Positions 7,423 to 15,238 of a stretch of DNA of 64,000 nucleotides are shown piece by piece. The number at the start of each line of letters is the position of its first letter. The first letter of the stretch is position 1. Below the pieces are notes generated by a model, which ran no database searches, had not been told where the DNA came from, and saw only the letters and a program-made list of their open reading frames with translations. Source of the stretch: Nannocystis exedens (GTDB lineage: Bacteria; Myxococcota_A; Polyangia; Nannocystales; Nannocystaceae); assembly GCF_002343915.1 (NCBI RefSeq), contig NZ_NETK01000001.1, positions 4,226,001-4,290,000 on the forward strand. The letters are read 5' to 3'. Made by a program: the position numbers and the translations under genes.

Positions 7423-8321
7423 CGACGCGCGATGAATGGTGCGCGCGCCGGTTGTTGGACACGCTCGGTCTCGCGGTGATGGCTCTCGAGGGCGCTCGAC
7501 GCTCGCGGCCAGGGAGCCCCGCGGAGCCTGGTCGACGGTCACCTGGTGCCCCCCGGAACGCCGCGTGCGCTCGCCGTCGAGGCTCCGTGCCGGGAAGGCA
7601 CCCGCTTGCCACGCGCCGGCTGTTCGGTGAGCGCCGCACTGGCAGGTGATTCTAGCGGGCGGCGCGACCAGCAAGCGGACGACATCCGACGCCAGGTCGC
7701 GACGCGGAGCCGACAGCCAGCGGGCGAGCCGACGCACAGGCGAGCGACGAGCTGACGCGCCTCATCCCGCCGGTAGGCGCCCACCTGTCGGCCATCGATC
7801 GCACGCCGACTTGCAGGCAGGTGACACCGCTGTTGGTCGGCGTCGTACTGCGAGATCAGGCCCGCCAGACGGGTCAGATGGCAGGCAGATGCCGCCTGTA
7901 GGGCACCTCCCGCGGGCTACGCCAACGGCCGCCACGAGGGCCACACACGCGGCGGCCACTGGCGCCACACACGTGGCGCCACTCGCCGCCAAGCAGCGAG
8001 CGACGACGATGTCCACGAGCGGCACCATCACGAGGACGACAAGCGTGGCGACGAGCAGAGCACCGCACGCGGGGGCACTCTCGGTGCTTACCCCATGGCG
8101 GCCGACGTGGTTCTGGAGCGTCGCCAAGAGCATGTGGCCGTCGCTCACCTCGGCACGTGGCCACCAAATTTTTGCCTTGCGCCGCGTCTCTGCGCGAGCG
8201 CGTCCACGCGCGAACCGGACGTTCAGGCACAGGCCCGACGACCTGCTCCGGTGGCCGCCCGACACGGGCCTCCCGAGATCCTGAGAAATGCCGCCGAACG
8301 TCGTTCGGGGCCGATCGCGTC
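7423..8321. other. Long region without a convincing gene
   Basis: Open frames here on both strands lack ribosome-binding sites and have compositional bias. The minus-strand frame between about 7762 and 8265 has a hydrophobic stretch and could be a small membrane protein, but I could not support it. A perfect hairpin GGCGCCAC-ACAC-GTGGCGCC lies at 7961-7980 in a stretch of repeated GCCAC motifs. A palindrome CCGAACG-T-CGTTCGG at 8294-8308 precedes the promoter of the next gene. Confidence 0.4.
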
Positions 8322-8350
8322 TTGCACGGTAGCGTCTCGTTCGATAAGGT
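8322..8350 (+). promoter_or_regulatory. Candidate sigma-70-like promoter for the lipoprotein gene at 8359
   Basis: TTGCAC at 8322-8327 and TAAGGT at 8345-8350 are separated by 17 bp. The ATG begins 9 bases after the -10 element, so the transcript may be leaderless. The CCGAACG palindrome just upstream may be an operator. Confidence 0.4.
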
Positions 8351-8358
8351 CGGGCCCG

Positions 8359-9741
8359 ATGTTCGCCTCCGGACGTGCCGCGCTCTCAGTCGTCGTTCTC
8401 TCCGCCGTCCTCCCAGGCCCATTGGGTTGCGCCGACATCCCTGGCAAATGCATCACCGCTGTGTGCTGGGCCCCCGTCGATCCGAGTACCACGACCGATT
8501 CGACGACGGACACGACCACCGAGACCAGCACCGACTCCTCGACCACCGGGGGCCTGTGTGGCAACGCGGTGGTCGACCCCGGCGAGACCTGCGACGACGG
8601 CGAGGACTGCGGCACTGGCGTGTGCAACTCCGACGAGTACACCGGCGAGAAGCACTGCAACGCGGCCTGCAACGGCCTCTATCCCGGCTGGTGCGGGGAC
8701 CAGTCGGTGCAAGCGCCGGAGGCATGCGACGAGGGCGAGGGCACTCAGACCTGCGACGCCGACTGCACGCTGGTCGAGTGCGGTGACGGCGTTCTCAACG
8801 CTGCGGCCGGTGAGACCTGCGATGACGGCGAAGACAACTCCGAGGCCTACGACGACAGCCCCGACCAGGTCGCCTGCAACACCGCGTGCACGGGCCAAGC
8901 CCCCCACTGCGGCGACGGAGTCTGCCAGGAGGCGAACGAGGACACCACCTGCGCCGACTGCACCTGCGGCGACGGCATCGTGAGCGCGCCTGAAACCTGC
9001 GACGAAGGTTCGGCCACCCCGACCTGCGACGCGGACTGCACCGCGGTCGAGTGCGGCGACGGCCAACACAACCCCGCCGCTGGCGAGTCGTGCGACGACG
9101 GCAACATGATCGACAACGACGAGTGCCGTAACAACTGCACGACGTGCGGCAACGGCATCCCGCAGCCGGGCGAAGAGTGCGACGACGGCAACGCGATCGA
9201 CGACGACGCGTGCAGCAACGAGTGCATCAAGCCCCGCCTCGTCTTCGTCACGTCGTCGGACTTCAAGGGCAACCTCGGCGGCCTCGCCGGTGCCGACATG
9301 GAGTGCGGCACGGCCGGCATGACCGCCGACCCCAACCTCCCCGCCACCGCCTGGCGCGCCTGGCTCAGCGACGACACCGGTTCTCCCTCCACCCGCTTCG
9401 ACACCACCTTCACCGGCTGGTACCAACTCGTCAACGGCACCCCCGTGGCCAAGGGCTGGTCCGACCTCACCGACGGCATCCTAGCGAGCGCAATCAATCT
9501 TACGGAGGCCGGAATGGCACCCGTAGATCCTTTGCTCGCCTGGTCGAACACGGACCCCACCGGAGCGAAAGCAGGTGCCGAGAACTGCAACAGTTGGATG
9601 AGTGCGATGCCTCTCTCCACGGGCCGCCTCGGCGACACCACTGCGATGAACAACGACTGGACTGATCTGAACAACGCAGGGCTCAATCCCTTCACTTGCA
9701 GCGCCAGCCTCCACCTCTACTGCTTCCAAAGCTCGCCGTGA
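8359..9741 (+). CDS. Cys-rich DUF4215-type repeat lipoprotein with DUF1554-like C-terminal domain
   Basis: About 460 residues from the ATG at 8359. This start gives a short signal peptide (MFASGRAALSVVVLSAVLPG) with lipobox PLGC. A Thr/Asp linker is followed by about seven CGDG/CGNG...C repeats, several with the classical EECDDGN spacing. The C-terminal domain of about 165 residues begins RLVFVTSSDFKG, contains AWRAWLSDDTGSPSTRFDT and ends LHLYCFQSSP. It is closer to the protein at 35452-36621, also on the element, than to the two backbone family members at the left edge. It is probably exposed on the outer membrane; the ligand is unknown. A candidate promoter lies immediately upstream. Confidence 0.85.
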   Translation: MFASGRAALSVVVLSAVLPGPLGCADIPGKCITAVCWAPVDPSTTTDSTTDTTTETSTDSSTTGGLCGNAVVDPGETCDDGEDCGTGVCNSDEYTGEKHCNAACNGLYPGWCGDQSVQAPEACDEGEGTQTCDADCTLVECGDGVLNAAAGETCDDGEDNSEAYDDSPDQVACNTACTGQAPHCGDGVCQEANEDTTCADCTCGDGIVSAPETCDEGSATPTCDADCTAVECGDGQHNPAAGESCDDGNMIDNDECRNNCTTCGNGIPQPGEECDDGNAIDDDACSNECIKPRLVFVTSSDFKGNLGGLAGADMECGTAGMTADPNLPATAWRAWLSDDTGSPSTRFDTTFTGWYQLVNGTPVAKGWSDLTDGILASAINLTEAGMAPVDPLLAWSNTDPTGAKAGAENCNSWMSAMPLSTGRLGDTTAMNNDWTDLNNAGLNPFTCSASLHLYCFQSSP

Positions 9742-9790
9742 CCTCCCCAGACCCAGCTTTCCTCGCAAGAACGTCTCGGCGTGCTGGATC

Positions 9791-10003
9791 ATGATCGCGC
9801 CCGAACATCGCACGACGCACCTCGACGACGATGCGGCCGGCCGCCACTTCCGGACCGGTGCGACCCTGGCGATCAAGGTGGTCGAGTCTCATCCGGCCCG
9901 CGGCGCCGAGCTGCAGGCGCGGTCCTTTAATGAAGCCTGCGCCATGATGGAGGCCCGCAGCAGCCTCCGCTGGCTCGCTGCCGCGTGCGAGCAGGAGCCG
10001 TGA
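9791..10003 (+). CDS. Small hypothetical protein upstream of a thioredoxin-like gene
   Basis: A 70-residue frame whose TGA is followed one base later by the GTG of the next gene, which suggests co-translation. It has no signal peptide, membrane helix or recognisable motif. The Ala/Glu-rich C-terminus (SFNEACAMMEARSSLRWLAA) is likely helical. Support is limited to its position and codon pattern; it could be a leader for the downstream gene. Confidence 0.4.
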   Translation: MIAPEHRTTHLDDDAAGRHFRTGATLAIKVVESHPARGAELQARSFNEACAMMEARSSLRWLAAACEQEP

Positions 10004-10004
10004 C

Positions 10005-11204
10005 GTGAGCGCTGATCGTACCAGGCTCTACCTCGGATGGTCCGCCATCAACCTCGTGTTCACGGGACTGGGGCTCATCATCACCCTATGGGTGATGGAT
10101 CGGCGGACTGACCAGCACGAGCAATTCGTGCGGCTGTACGCGGAGCGACGAAATGCTTGCACCCCCGCCGAGTTCACCGAAGAGCCGGCGACTGTCAAGC
10201 TTGTGCAGGCGCCGCCACGCCAGGACTCGGCGAAGTCAGGCTACCTCGGCGCCTCGGGCATGGACATCTCGCCGGCGATGCGCCTCAACCTCGAGGCGCT
10301 GCCTCCGGGCGAGGCCGGCAAGCTCCCGCTCGACACCCTGCGCCTCGGCTCGCCGCAGGTCCTCCCGCCGCGGACGATCCACGTCGTCAACCTGTGGGCG
10401 ACCTGGTGCGATCCGTGCCTCGCCGAGCTGCCCGAGTTCAAGTCGATGTTCACTCGCCACCGCGAGTGGGACGACGTCCGCTTCGTGCCAATCCAGATCA
10501 AGGACCACACCGACCCGCTGCGGTCCTACCATGATTATGCCGGCGTCATGCCGCCAGCGCCGATCCGCCTCGCCGATCGCACGATGAGCGACGCTCTCGC
10601 CTCGACCCTCGCAGTCGGCGACAGAGGCGGTCTTTACCGCGGCAACCTGCCGGTCACGCTGGTGCTCGACTGCAACCGTCGGGTCCGCTGGGCCAAGTTC
10701 GAACAGCTCGGCGAGGCCGACTTTGCCGCCCTCGAACCGATCATCGACCAGCTCCGCGCCGAGCTCGCGGACACCCGCCCTGGCGCCTGGTGCACCCTCG
10801 AATGGCCCGGCAACGGGCGCTGCGAGGCGATCGAGCGTACCGCCGCGCATCACAGCTTCGAGGACTGCGGGCCGCTGCGCCGTCGTAGTAGCGACCTCCC
10901 CGGCACCGCAGAAGTCGTCGAGCCCGAGCCCGCTGCGTCCGTCGCCGTCACATCGCCCGAGGTTCTGCCGACCACGTGCCCACCGAAGACTCAGCTCCGT
11001 AATGGCAAGTGTTCCCGGCTGCAGAAGCTCCCCGAGCTGCAGGTAACAGCGCCCGCGTCCTCACCCATGTGCGGCAACGGCGTCTGCGACCCCCACGAGA
11101 GCCGGACCACTTGTTGCCAGGACTGCCCGTGCGCCGATCGTTTCGTATGCAAGAGCCTGCGCCCCAGGGAGCCGCCTCGCTGCCGCGCGGCCCTGCAGCC
11201 CTGA
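10005..11204 (+). CDS. Membrane-anchored TlpA-like thioredoxin with Cys-rich C-terminal tail
   Basis: About 399 residues from a GTG. One N-terminal transmembrane helix (WSAINLVFTGLGLIITLWVM) is followed by a thioredoxin-fold domain with the redox motif WATWCDPC in the context VVNLWATWCDPCLAELPEF, as in TlpA/ResA-type periplasmic thiol-disulfide proteins. A cis-Pro loop is visible as GNLPVTLVLD. The C-terminal 130 residues add a Pro-rich linker and a compact Cys cluster (CGNGVCDPHESRTTCCQDCP) that resembles the DUF4215 repeats of neighbouring lipoproteins. It may handle disulfides of the Cys-rich surface proteins; that link is inference. It faces the periplasm. Confidence 0.85.
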   Translation: MSADRTRLYLGWSAINLVFTGLGLIITLWVMDRRTDQHEQFVRLYAERRNACTPAEFTEEPATVKLVQAPPRQDSAKSGYLGASGMDISPAMRLNLEALPPGEAGKLPLDTLRLGSPQVLPPRTIHVVNLWATWCDPCLAELPEFKSMFTRHREWDDVRFVPIQIKDHTDPLRSYHDYAGVMPPAPIRLADRTMSDALASTLAVGDRGGLYRGNLPVTLVLDCNRRVRWAKFEQLGEADFAALEPIIDQLRAELADTRPGAWCTLEWPGNGRCEAIERTAAHHSFEDCGPLRRRSSDLPGTAEVVEPEPAASVAVTSPEVLPTTCPPKTQLRNGKCSRLQKLPELQVTAPASSPMCGNGVCDPHESRTTCCQDCPCADRFVCKSLRPREPPRCRAALQP

Positions 11205-11210
11205 GCATGG

Positions 11211-11224
11211 TTGCGGCGCCGCAA
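11211..11224. terminator. 14-bp perfect palindrome between convergent genes
   Basis: TTGCGGCGCCGCAA lies 6 bp after the stop of the thioredoxin-like gene and 66 bp from the convergent stop at 11290. It has no T-tract or loop, so it may be a weak bidirectional terminator or simply a palindrome. Confidence 0.3.
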
Positions 11225-11289
11225 TCACGACCCGAGCGGGGCCGCAAGCATCGTTCGCGCGTGCCGCTCGGCACCAGCCGGTCGGCGAC

Positions 11290-12657
11290 TCAAAACTTGC
11301 CCGAGAGCACGATGCCGGTGTGACCCGGGCCGGCGCTGGGATCGACGCGAATTGCCCGAGCTCCCCCGGGGCCGAGGTGCTTGCGCTGGACGATCAGACC
11401 TGTCACCGCGCCTGCGAGCAGACCGACGCCGAGCCCGCGCACGGTCGCCCCGAGGGCCGGCAGCACCGAATGACGGTGCTCTCTCCAATGTTCGGGCCAG
11501 CCCGCGAGCGTGGCCTCCGGATCCGTGTTGTCGCGACTGAACGGGATCGGGCCCCGGACCGCCAACACCTCGCCCAGGATGACGCCCACGCCGCCGACCG
11601 CCGCGAGGGCGCTCCATGCGATCATGCGCTGGCGCGCATCGTTCGCGCGCCACACCAGCGCGCTCGCGGCCAGCCCGGCGCCCGCGCCGAGGAGCGTCGC
11701 GCCGACGTTGCGCACCACGAACGCGTTGGCAAATCGGCGCCGGCAGTCGGCGAGCGTCGGATCGTCGCACGTCTTGACCCGCTGGCCGTGGATCATCCCC
11801 ACGCCGCCGCCGATGAGTCCGAGCCCGACCGCTGCCACCGCACCACCGCCGATGTAGACACCGCGCGCGGTGTCCTTCACGACCTTGGGCGGCACCATGC
11901 GCGCTTGCGGCGGCTCGGGTCGCGCGACGGGAGCCAGCTCGGGTCGCAGCGAGATCGCCAGCGGCGCGGAGCCGACCGCGACCTGCTGCTCCGCGGGTTG
12001 ATAGCCGGAGCCCTCCACCCGCACGACCCACGCGCCGGGATCGAGCTCGAGCTTTAGCGGCTGCCGCGGGTTCGTCAGCGGAAACGAGAGCTCGGGCCGC
12101 AGATCCGCAGGGCTCTTGGAGACGTGCCGCGCGACCACGCTGACTGTCTGCGGGCCTTCGAGCGGCAACGTGACCGTCACGGTCACCGCCGTCACCTTGC
12201 GGACCGCCTCCGCGAGCTGCTCCTCGCCCTGCTTGCGATCGTCGGGCCCGATGTCTGTGCGCGCCAGGTATTCGCGCACGTAGGCGACCGCATGTGCGAA
12301 ATGACCGGCGGCATCGCGGCTCGCGGCGGCGTTGAACAGCAGAGAGGGCTCGTCAGGGTAATCGCGCCGAAGCGCCTCGAACTCGAGTGCAGCCTCGACG
12401 TAGCGGCCGCCCTCGAAGAAATCAGCCGCCTGTGTGGTCCGCTCGGCCCTGTCGCTGGATGCGGCCGGCCTGGTCGTCTCGGCTGGCGCGCCCGCGTTCG
12501 TCGCCGTGGGGTCCGCTGGCGCCACGAGCAGCAACATCATCATGGAGACGCAGAGAGACGACATGCCGGCGAGCGGGAACGTAGCCCAAAGGCCCGTCCG
12601 ACGCCAGTCTGTTGAAGCTCTCGCGTCCCGCGCAGGAACGTTGTTCAGCGCGGGCAT
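11290..12657 (-). CDS. TPR/PEGA-like membrane protein, myxobacterial type
   Basis: About 455 residues from the ATG at 12657; several in-frame Met follow, so the start is uncertain. A signal-anchor segment (MSSLCVSMMMLLLVAPA) precedes a tetratricopeptide-like region (AADFFEGGRYVEAALEFEAL, then PSLLFNAAASRDAAGHFAHA). Next is a beta-sandwich of PEGA type with PLKLELDPGAWVVRVEGSGY, then about four hydrophobic segments rich in Gly and Ala. TPR plus PEGA plus membrane segments is a recurring myxobacterial architecture found next to serine/threonine kinases. It is the last gene of the three-gene unit 15111-11290 and may be a substrate or sensor for the kinase encoded upstream. Confidence 0.75.
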   Translation of the reverse strand: MPALNNVPARDARASTDWRRTGLWATFPLAGMSSLCVSMMMLLLVAPADPTATNAGAPAETTRPAASSDRAERTTQAADFFEGGRYVEAALEFEALRRDYPDEPSLLFNAAASRDAAGHFAHAVAYVREYLARTDIGPDDRKQGEEQLAEAVRKVTAVTVTVTLPLEGPQTVSVVARHVSKSPADLRPELSFPLTNPRQPLKLELDPGAWVVRVEGSGYQPAEQQVAVGSAPLAISLRPELAPVARPEPPQARMVPPKVVKDTARGVYIGGGAVAAVGLGLIGGGVGMIHGQRVKTCDDPTLADCRRRFANAFVVRNVGATLLGAGAGLAASALVWRANDARQRMIAWSALAAVGGVGVILGEVLAVRGPIPFSRDNTDPEATLAGWPEHWREHRHSVLPALGATVRGLGVGLLAGAVTGLIVQRKHLGPGGARAIRVDPSAGPGHTGIVLSGKF

Positions 12658-12763
12658 AAAGCCCCGTGTGGCGTCCGACGTCCGGATGCAACACGATGTC
12701 CATCGGCACGGCCCCGCGCGGCCATGACGGCGCGAAAGTCCCTCGTGACCACCGATCGCTGAT

Positions 12764-14194
12764 TTAGAGCTTGAGCGTCTCGGCACGTTTCGGTGGGTGC
12801 GAGGCGAGCACGCCCTCGACACAGCGCCCGAGCTCGCCCTCCGCAGGCTCTCCGTCGATCTGCGTCTTCTCGCCAGAAACGATCGCTATCTCGAGCGACA
12901 TCGGTCCGGGCGGCTTGCACTTCGCCAGAGCGCGCCGGAGGTTGAACACGCGCGCGGAGCCAGCCACCTCACGGCGAGAGGCAGCACGCGGCTCGTCGGC
13001 GTGCACCTCCACCAACACCTGCGAATCGGACTTCCACTCCGGTGGCGGTGTGGTCGGAGTCGCGGCTGAAGGCGCGGGCTCCGGTCGTATCTCCGGCTCC
13101 GGGTCTACAGGCGTGGCGACAGGCAGTTCGGGACAGGCAGCCACCGCAGGCGATGCCACGAGCATCTTCGGGTCGGGACACTCGGACGAGGTCGGCTCGG
13201 GTTGGACCGCGAGCCAGACCGGGACGACCAACAGCGGCGCGAACGTCTTGAACCGTCGCGCGCGTCGGCGTTGGCCATGGAGGTCTGCGAGCATTTTGTG
13301 GATCGCGTCATTCGAGGGAGCCCGGATGTCCTCGAGCGTCTTGCGGATCGCGTCGGCCATCGACGCGGCGCTGTGGTGACGCCGCATGCGGATCTCGACC
13401 GAGCCGAGCAGCACGGCGCGCAGCGTCGGCGGAAGATCGATCCGCTGGGCGACGGCAACAGGGTCCGAGTCGCGCGGATCGGGAAGCGCCTCGCCGGTGA
13501 GCATCGTGTACCACAGCGCACCCACCGAGTAGATGTCGGCCCGGAAATCTCCAGGGCTGCCGCGCAGGCGTTCCGGGGCGATGAAGTACGGGGTCCCGAA
13601 GATCATCGTCGGCACCGATTCGGGTGGCACGCCGAGCTTCAAGCCCTCGGCCTCGGACATCCCCTCGACGACGCGCGCGTAGCCGAGGTCGGAGAGGCGG
13701 GCGCGTTCGCTACCGCCGATGAACTCGAGGATGCAGTTGTTGGGCGAGATGTCCCGGTGCGCGACCGCTCGCTCGTGGAGCGCCGCGAGCCCCGCGAGCA
13801 CATCGCAGACGATCGATACGCTTCGCTCCCACGGGATCGGCCCGTCCTTGAGCACGTCCGCCAGCGTCTTGCCCTCGATGAGCTCCATGGCGATGAAGTG
13901 GCGCCCGCCCAGCCACCCGGCATCGTAGGCCGGGATCAGATTCGGATGCCGGATCTGCGCGGCGAGCAGTCCCTCCTGCTTGAACCGCTGGACCTCGACC
14001 GCGTCGTTGTCGTGGTCGGGGTGGAGCACCTTGAGGGCGAAGATCGCCCCGGTGTTCTTGCACGTCGCCGCGTAGATCGAGGCGGCGGCGCCGTAGCCGA
14101 TCCGGTAGTCGAAGTGGTAACGGCCTCCGAGAGTCTCGCCGGTGAAGTCGTGGGCGATGCGCGGTCGGAAGCCCTGATCCGGTTCCGTGAACAT
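12764..14194 (-). CDS. Serine/threonine protein kinase (PknB/Hanks type) with transmembrane tail
   Basis: A 476-residue Hanks-type kinase. The Gly-rich loop is IGYGAAASIY, the ATP-anchoring Lys is in FALKVL (about 55), the catalytic loop is HRDISPNN (146-153), the Mg-binding motif reads DLG (169-171) and the APE motif is at 206-208. The usual HRDLKPxN Lys is replaced by Ser, so catalysis may be atypical. After the kinase lobe comes one hydrophobic segment (FAPLLVVPVWLAV, about 318-330), a Pro/Glu-rich linker and a C-terminal domain of about 75 residues. It is cytoplasmic with a probable extracytoplasmic tail. It starts 2 bp after the stop of the 14197-15111 gene, so they form one operon. Substrates are unknown. 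Confidence 0.9.
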   Translation of the reverse strand: MFTEPDQGFRPRIAHDFTGETLGGRYHFDYRIGYGAAASIYAATCKNTGAIFALKVLHPDHDNDAVEVQRFKQEGLLAAQIRHPNLIPAYDAGWLGGRHFIAMELIEGKTLADVLKDGPIPWERSVSIVCDVLAGLAALHERAVAHRDISPNNCILEFIGGSERARLSDLGYARVVEGMSEAEGLKLGVPPESVPTMIFGTPYFIAPERLRGSPGDFRADIYSVGALWYTMLTGEALPDPRDSDPVAVAQRIDLPPTLRAVLLGSVEIRMRRHHSAASMADAIRKTLEDIRAPSNDAIHKMLADLHGQRRRARRFKTFAPLLVVPVWLAVQPEPTSSECPDPKMLVASPAVAACPELPVATPVDPEPEIRPEPAPSAATPTTPPPEWKSDSQVLVEVHADEPRAASRREVAGSARVFNLRRALAKCKPPGPMSLEIAIVSGEKTQIDGEPAEGELGRCVEGVLASHPPKRAETLKL

Positions 14195-14196
14195 GC

Positions 14197-15111
14197 TTAG
14201 AACTCCATCGTGAGGCGGAGCCCCGCCGGGCCAGGATGCACCGCGAAGCGGCGATCGGTGCGCCGTTGATGCGCGTCGATCCCCAGCAGCGTAACGCCGG
14301 AGATGAACAGAGCGAGCGCAGGGACACCGAGGCCGAGCGCCAGGTCGTTGGCGCGTTCTCCCTGCCGCGTGAGGTCATGGAAGCGTTGCGCTTCCGCGTG
14401 AGGGATCATGGTGCTTGCCGGGTACGTGGCATTCAGGCTGTCCACCTGCACGTCCATCGCGGCTCCCCTCACCAGCATGGCGATCGCCCCACCGCCGAGG
14501 GCCAGTCCGACGCCGAGCGTGGTCAATCCAGCGATACGGAGCGGGCGGCGCTCGCCGCTCCGTATCGACGGACGGTCGGTCTTCGAGGTCATCGCGGGGC
14601 GCGCGGGCTGGACGACCACCGCCGCCGGCATTTGAGCGGGTGAGGCCGGAGGGTCGGTCTTGGGCTTGCCGGCCGGACGACCGACAGCGACCAAATCGTC
14701 GGGGGATGCGTCCGTGCACATCCCGGCGATCCGCGGCTCGATCTCTCGCAGGGCGTCGGCGACGCCCGCCCGATCTCCTGGGCGATCGGCGGGCGGCAGG
14801 GTGGCGAGCTGCGCCTCGAACGTTCGCAGAAGCGCCGCTGCGTTGCAGAGCGGTGCTACGTCGTAGCTAGCCTTGTGCGCCTTCTTGTAGAGGCGGACGG
14901 CGGAGAACGCGAGCAGGGAGCGCTGGTCGAACGACTCCGGCCTTTCCGGCACGGCCTCGAACGCCCGGCGGCAAGCGTCGCCCGCTTTGGCGTGCTCCCC
15001 CGCGGCCTTGCGTCGCTGGCATTCGGCCGCGTGTACCTGCCACGGCTCGGCGGGGGTCTCGGCCGGGCCCGGCGACAGCACCACCGCCAGGAACACGGGA
15101 AAAAGCATCAT
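14197..15111 (-). CDS. Hypothetical secreted or membrane protein in the kinase operon
   Basis: About 304 residues from the double Met at 15111. A signal peptide (MMLFPVFLAVVLSPGPAETPA) leads to a Cys-containing helical region (HAAECQRRKAAGEHAKAGDA, then CRRAFEAVPERPESFDQRSL) typical of short TPR-like modules. A Pro/Thr linker follows, then two transmembrane helices (GLTTLGVGLALGGGAIAMLV and LALGLGVPALALFISGVTLL). The last residues resemble an outer-membrane strand (GLRLTMEF). It is the first gene of the kinase operon. Architectures of this kind accompany kinases in myxobacteria, but the molecular role is unknown. Confidence 0.7.
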   Translation of the reverse strand: MMLFPVFLAVVLSPGPAETPAEPWQVHAAECQRRKAAGEHAKAGDACRRAFEAVPERPESFDQRSLLAFSAVRLYKKAHKASYDVAPLCNAAALLRTFEAQLATLPPADRPGDRAGVADALREIEPRIAGMCTDASPDDLVAVGRPAGKPKTDPPASPAQMPAAVVVQPARPAMTSKTDRPSIRSGERRPLRIAGLTTLGVGLALGGGAIAMLVRGAAMDVQVDSLNATYPASTMIPHAEAQRFHDLTRQGERANDLALGLGVPALALFISGVTLLGIDAHQRRTDRRFAVHPGPAGLRLTMEF

Positions 15112-15238
15112 GACCGCGGATGGTACCGGATCTTCGGTCAGCAACGCGCCGCGGTTGCGTTTTCAGTGGGCAATTATCTTACATGCGGTTGCCCGCCCCC
15201 GCTGACATGGCGGGCGCACTTGCGCTACTGTGGAAGGT
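15112..15238. promoter_or_regulatory. Divergent intergenic region
   Basis: TTTCAGTGGG followed by CAAT at 15161-15174 is shared with the divergent region at 19963. A hairpin with arms GCCCGCC and GGCGGGC (15191-15215) lies in the leader of the plus-strand gene. Promoter hexamers could not be fixed. Confidence 0.35.

Noticed and set aside
7762-8265. A possible small membrane protein on the minus strand upstream of parA
   Set aside because: It has a hydrophobic run but no ribosome-binding site, no recognisable motif and repeat-driven composition, so it was left as part of the gap entry.
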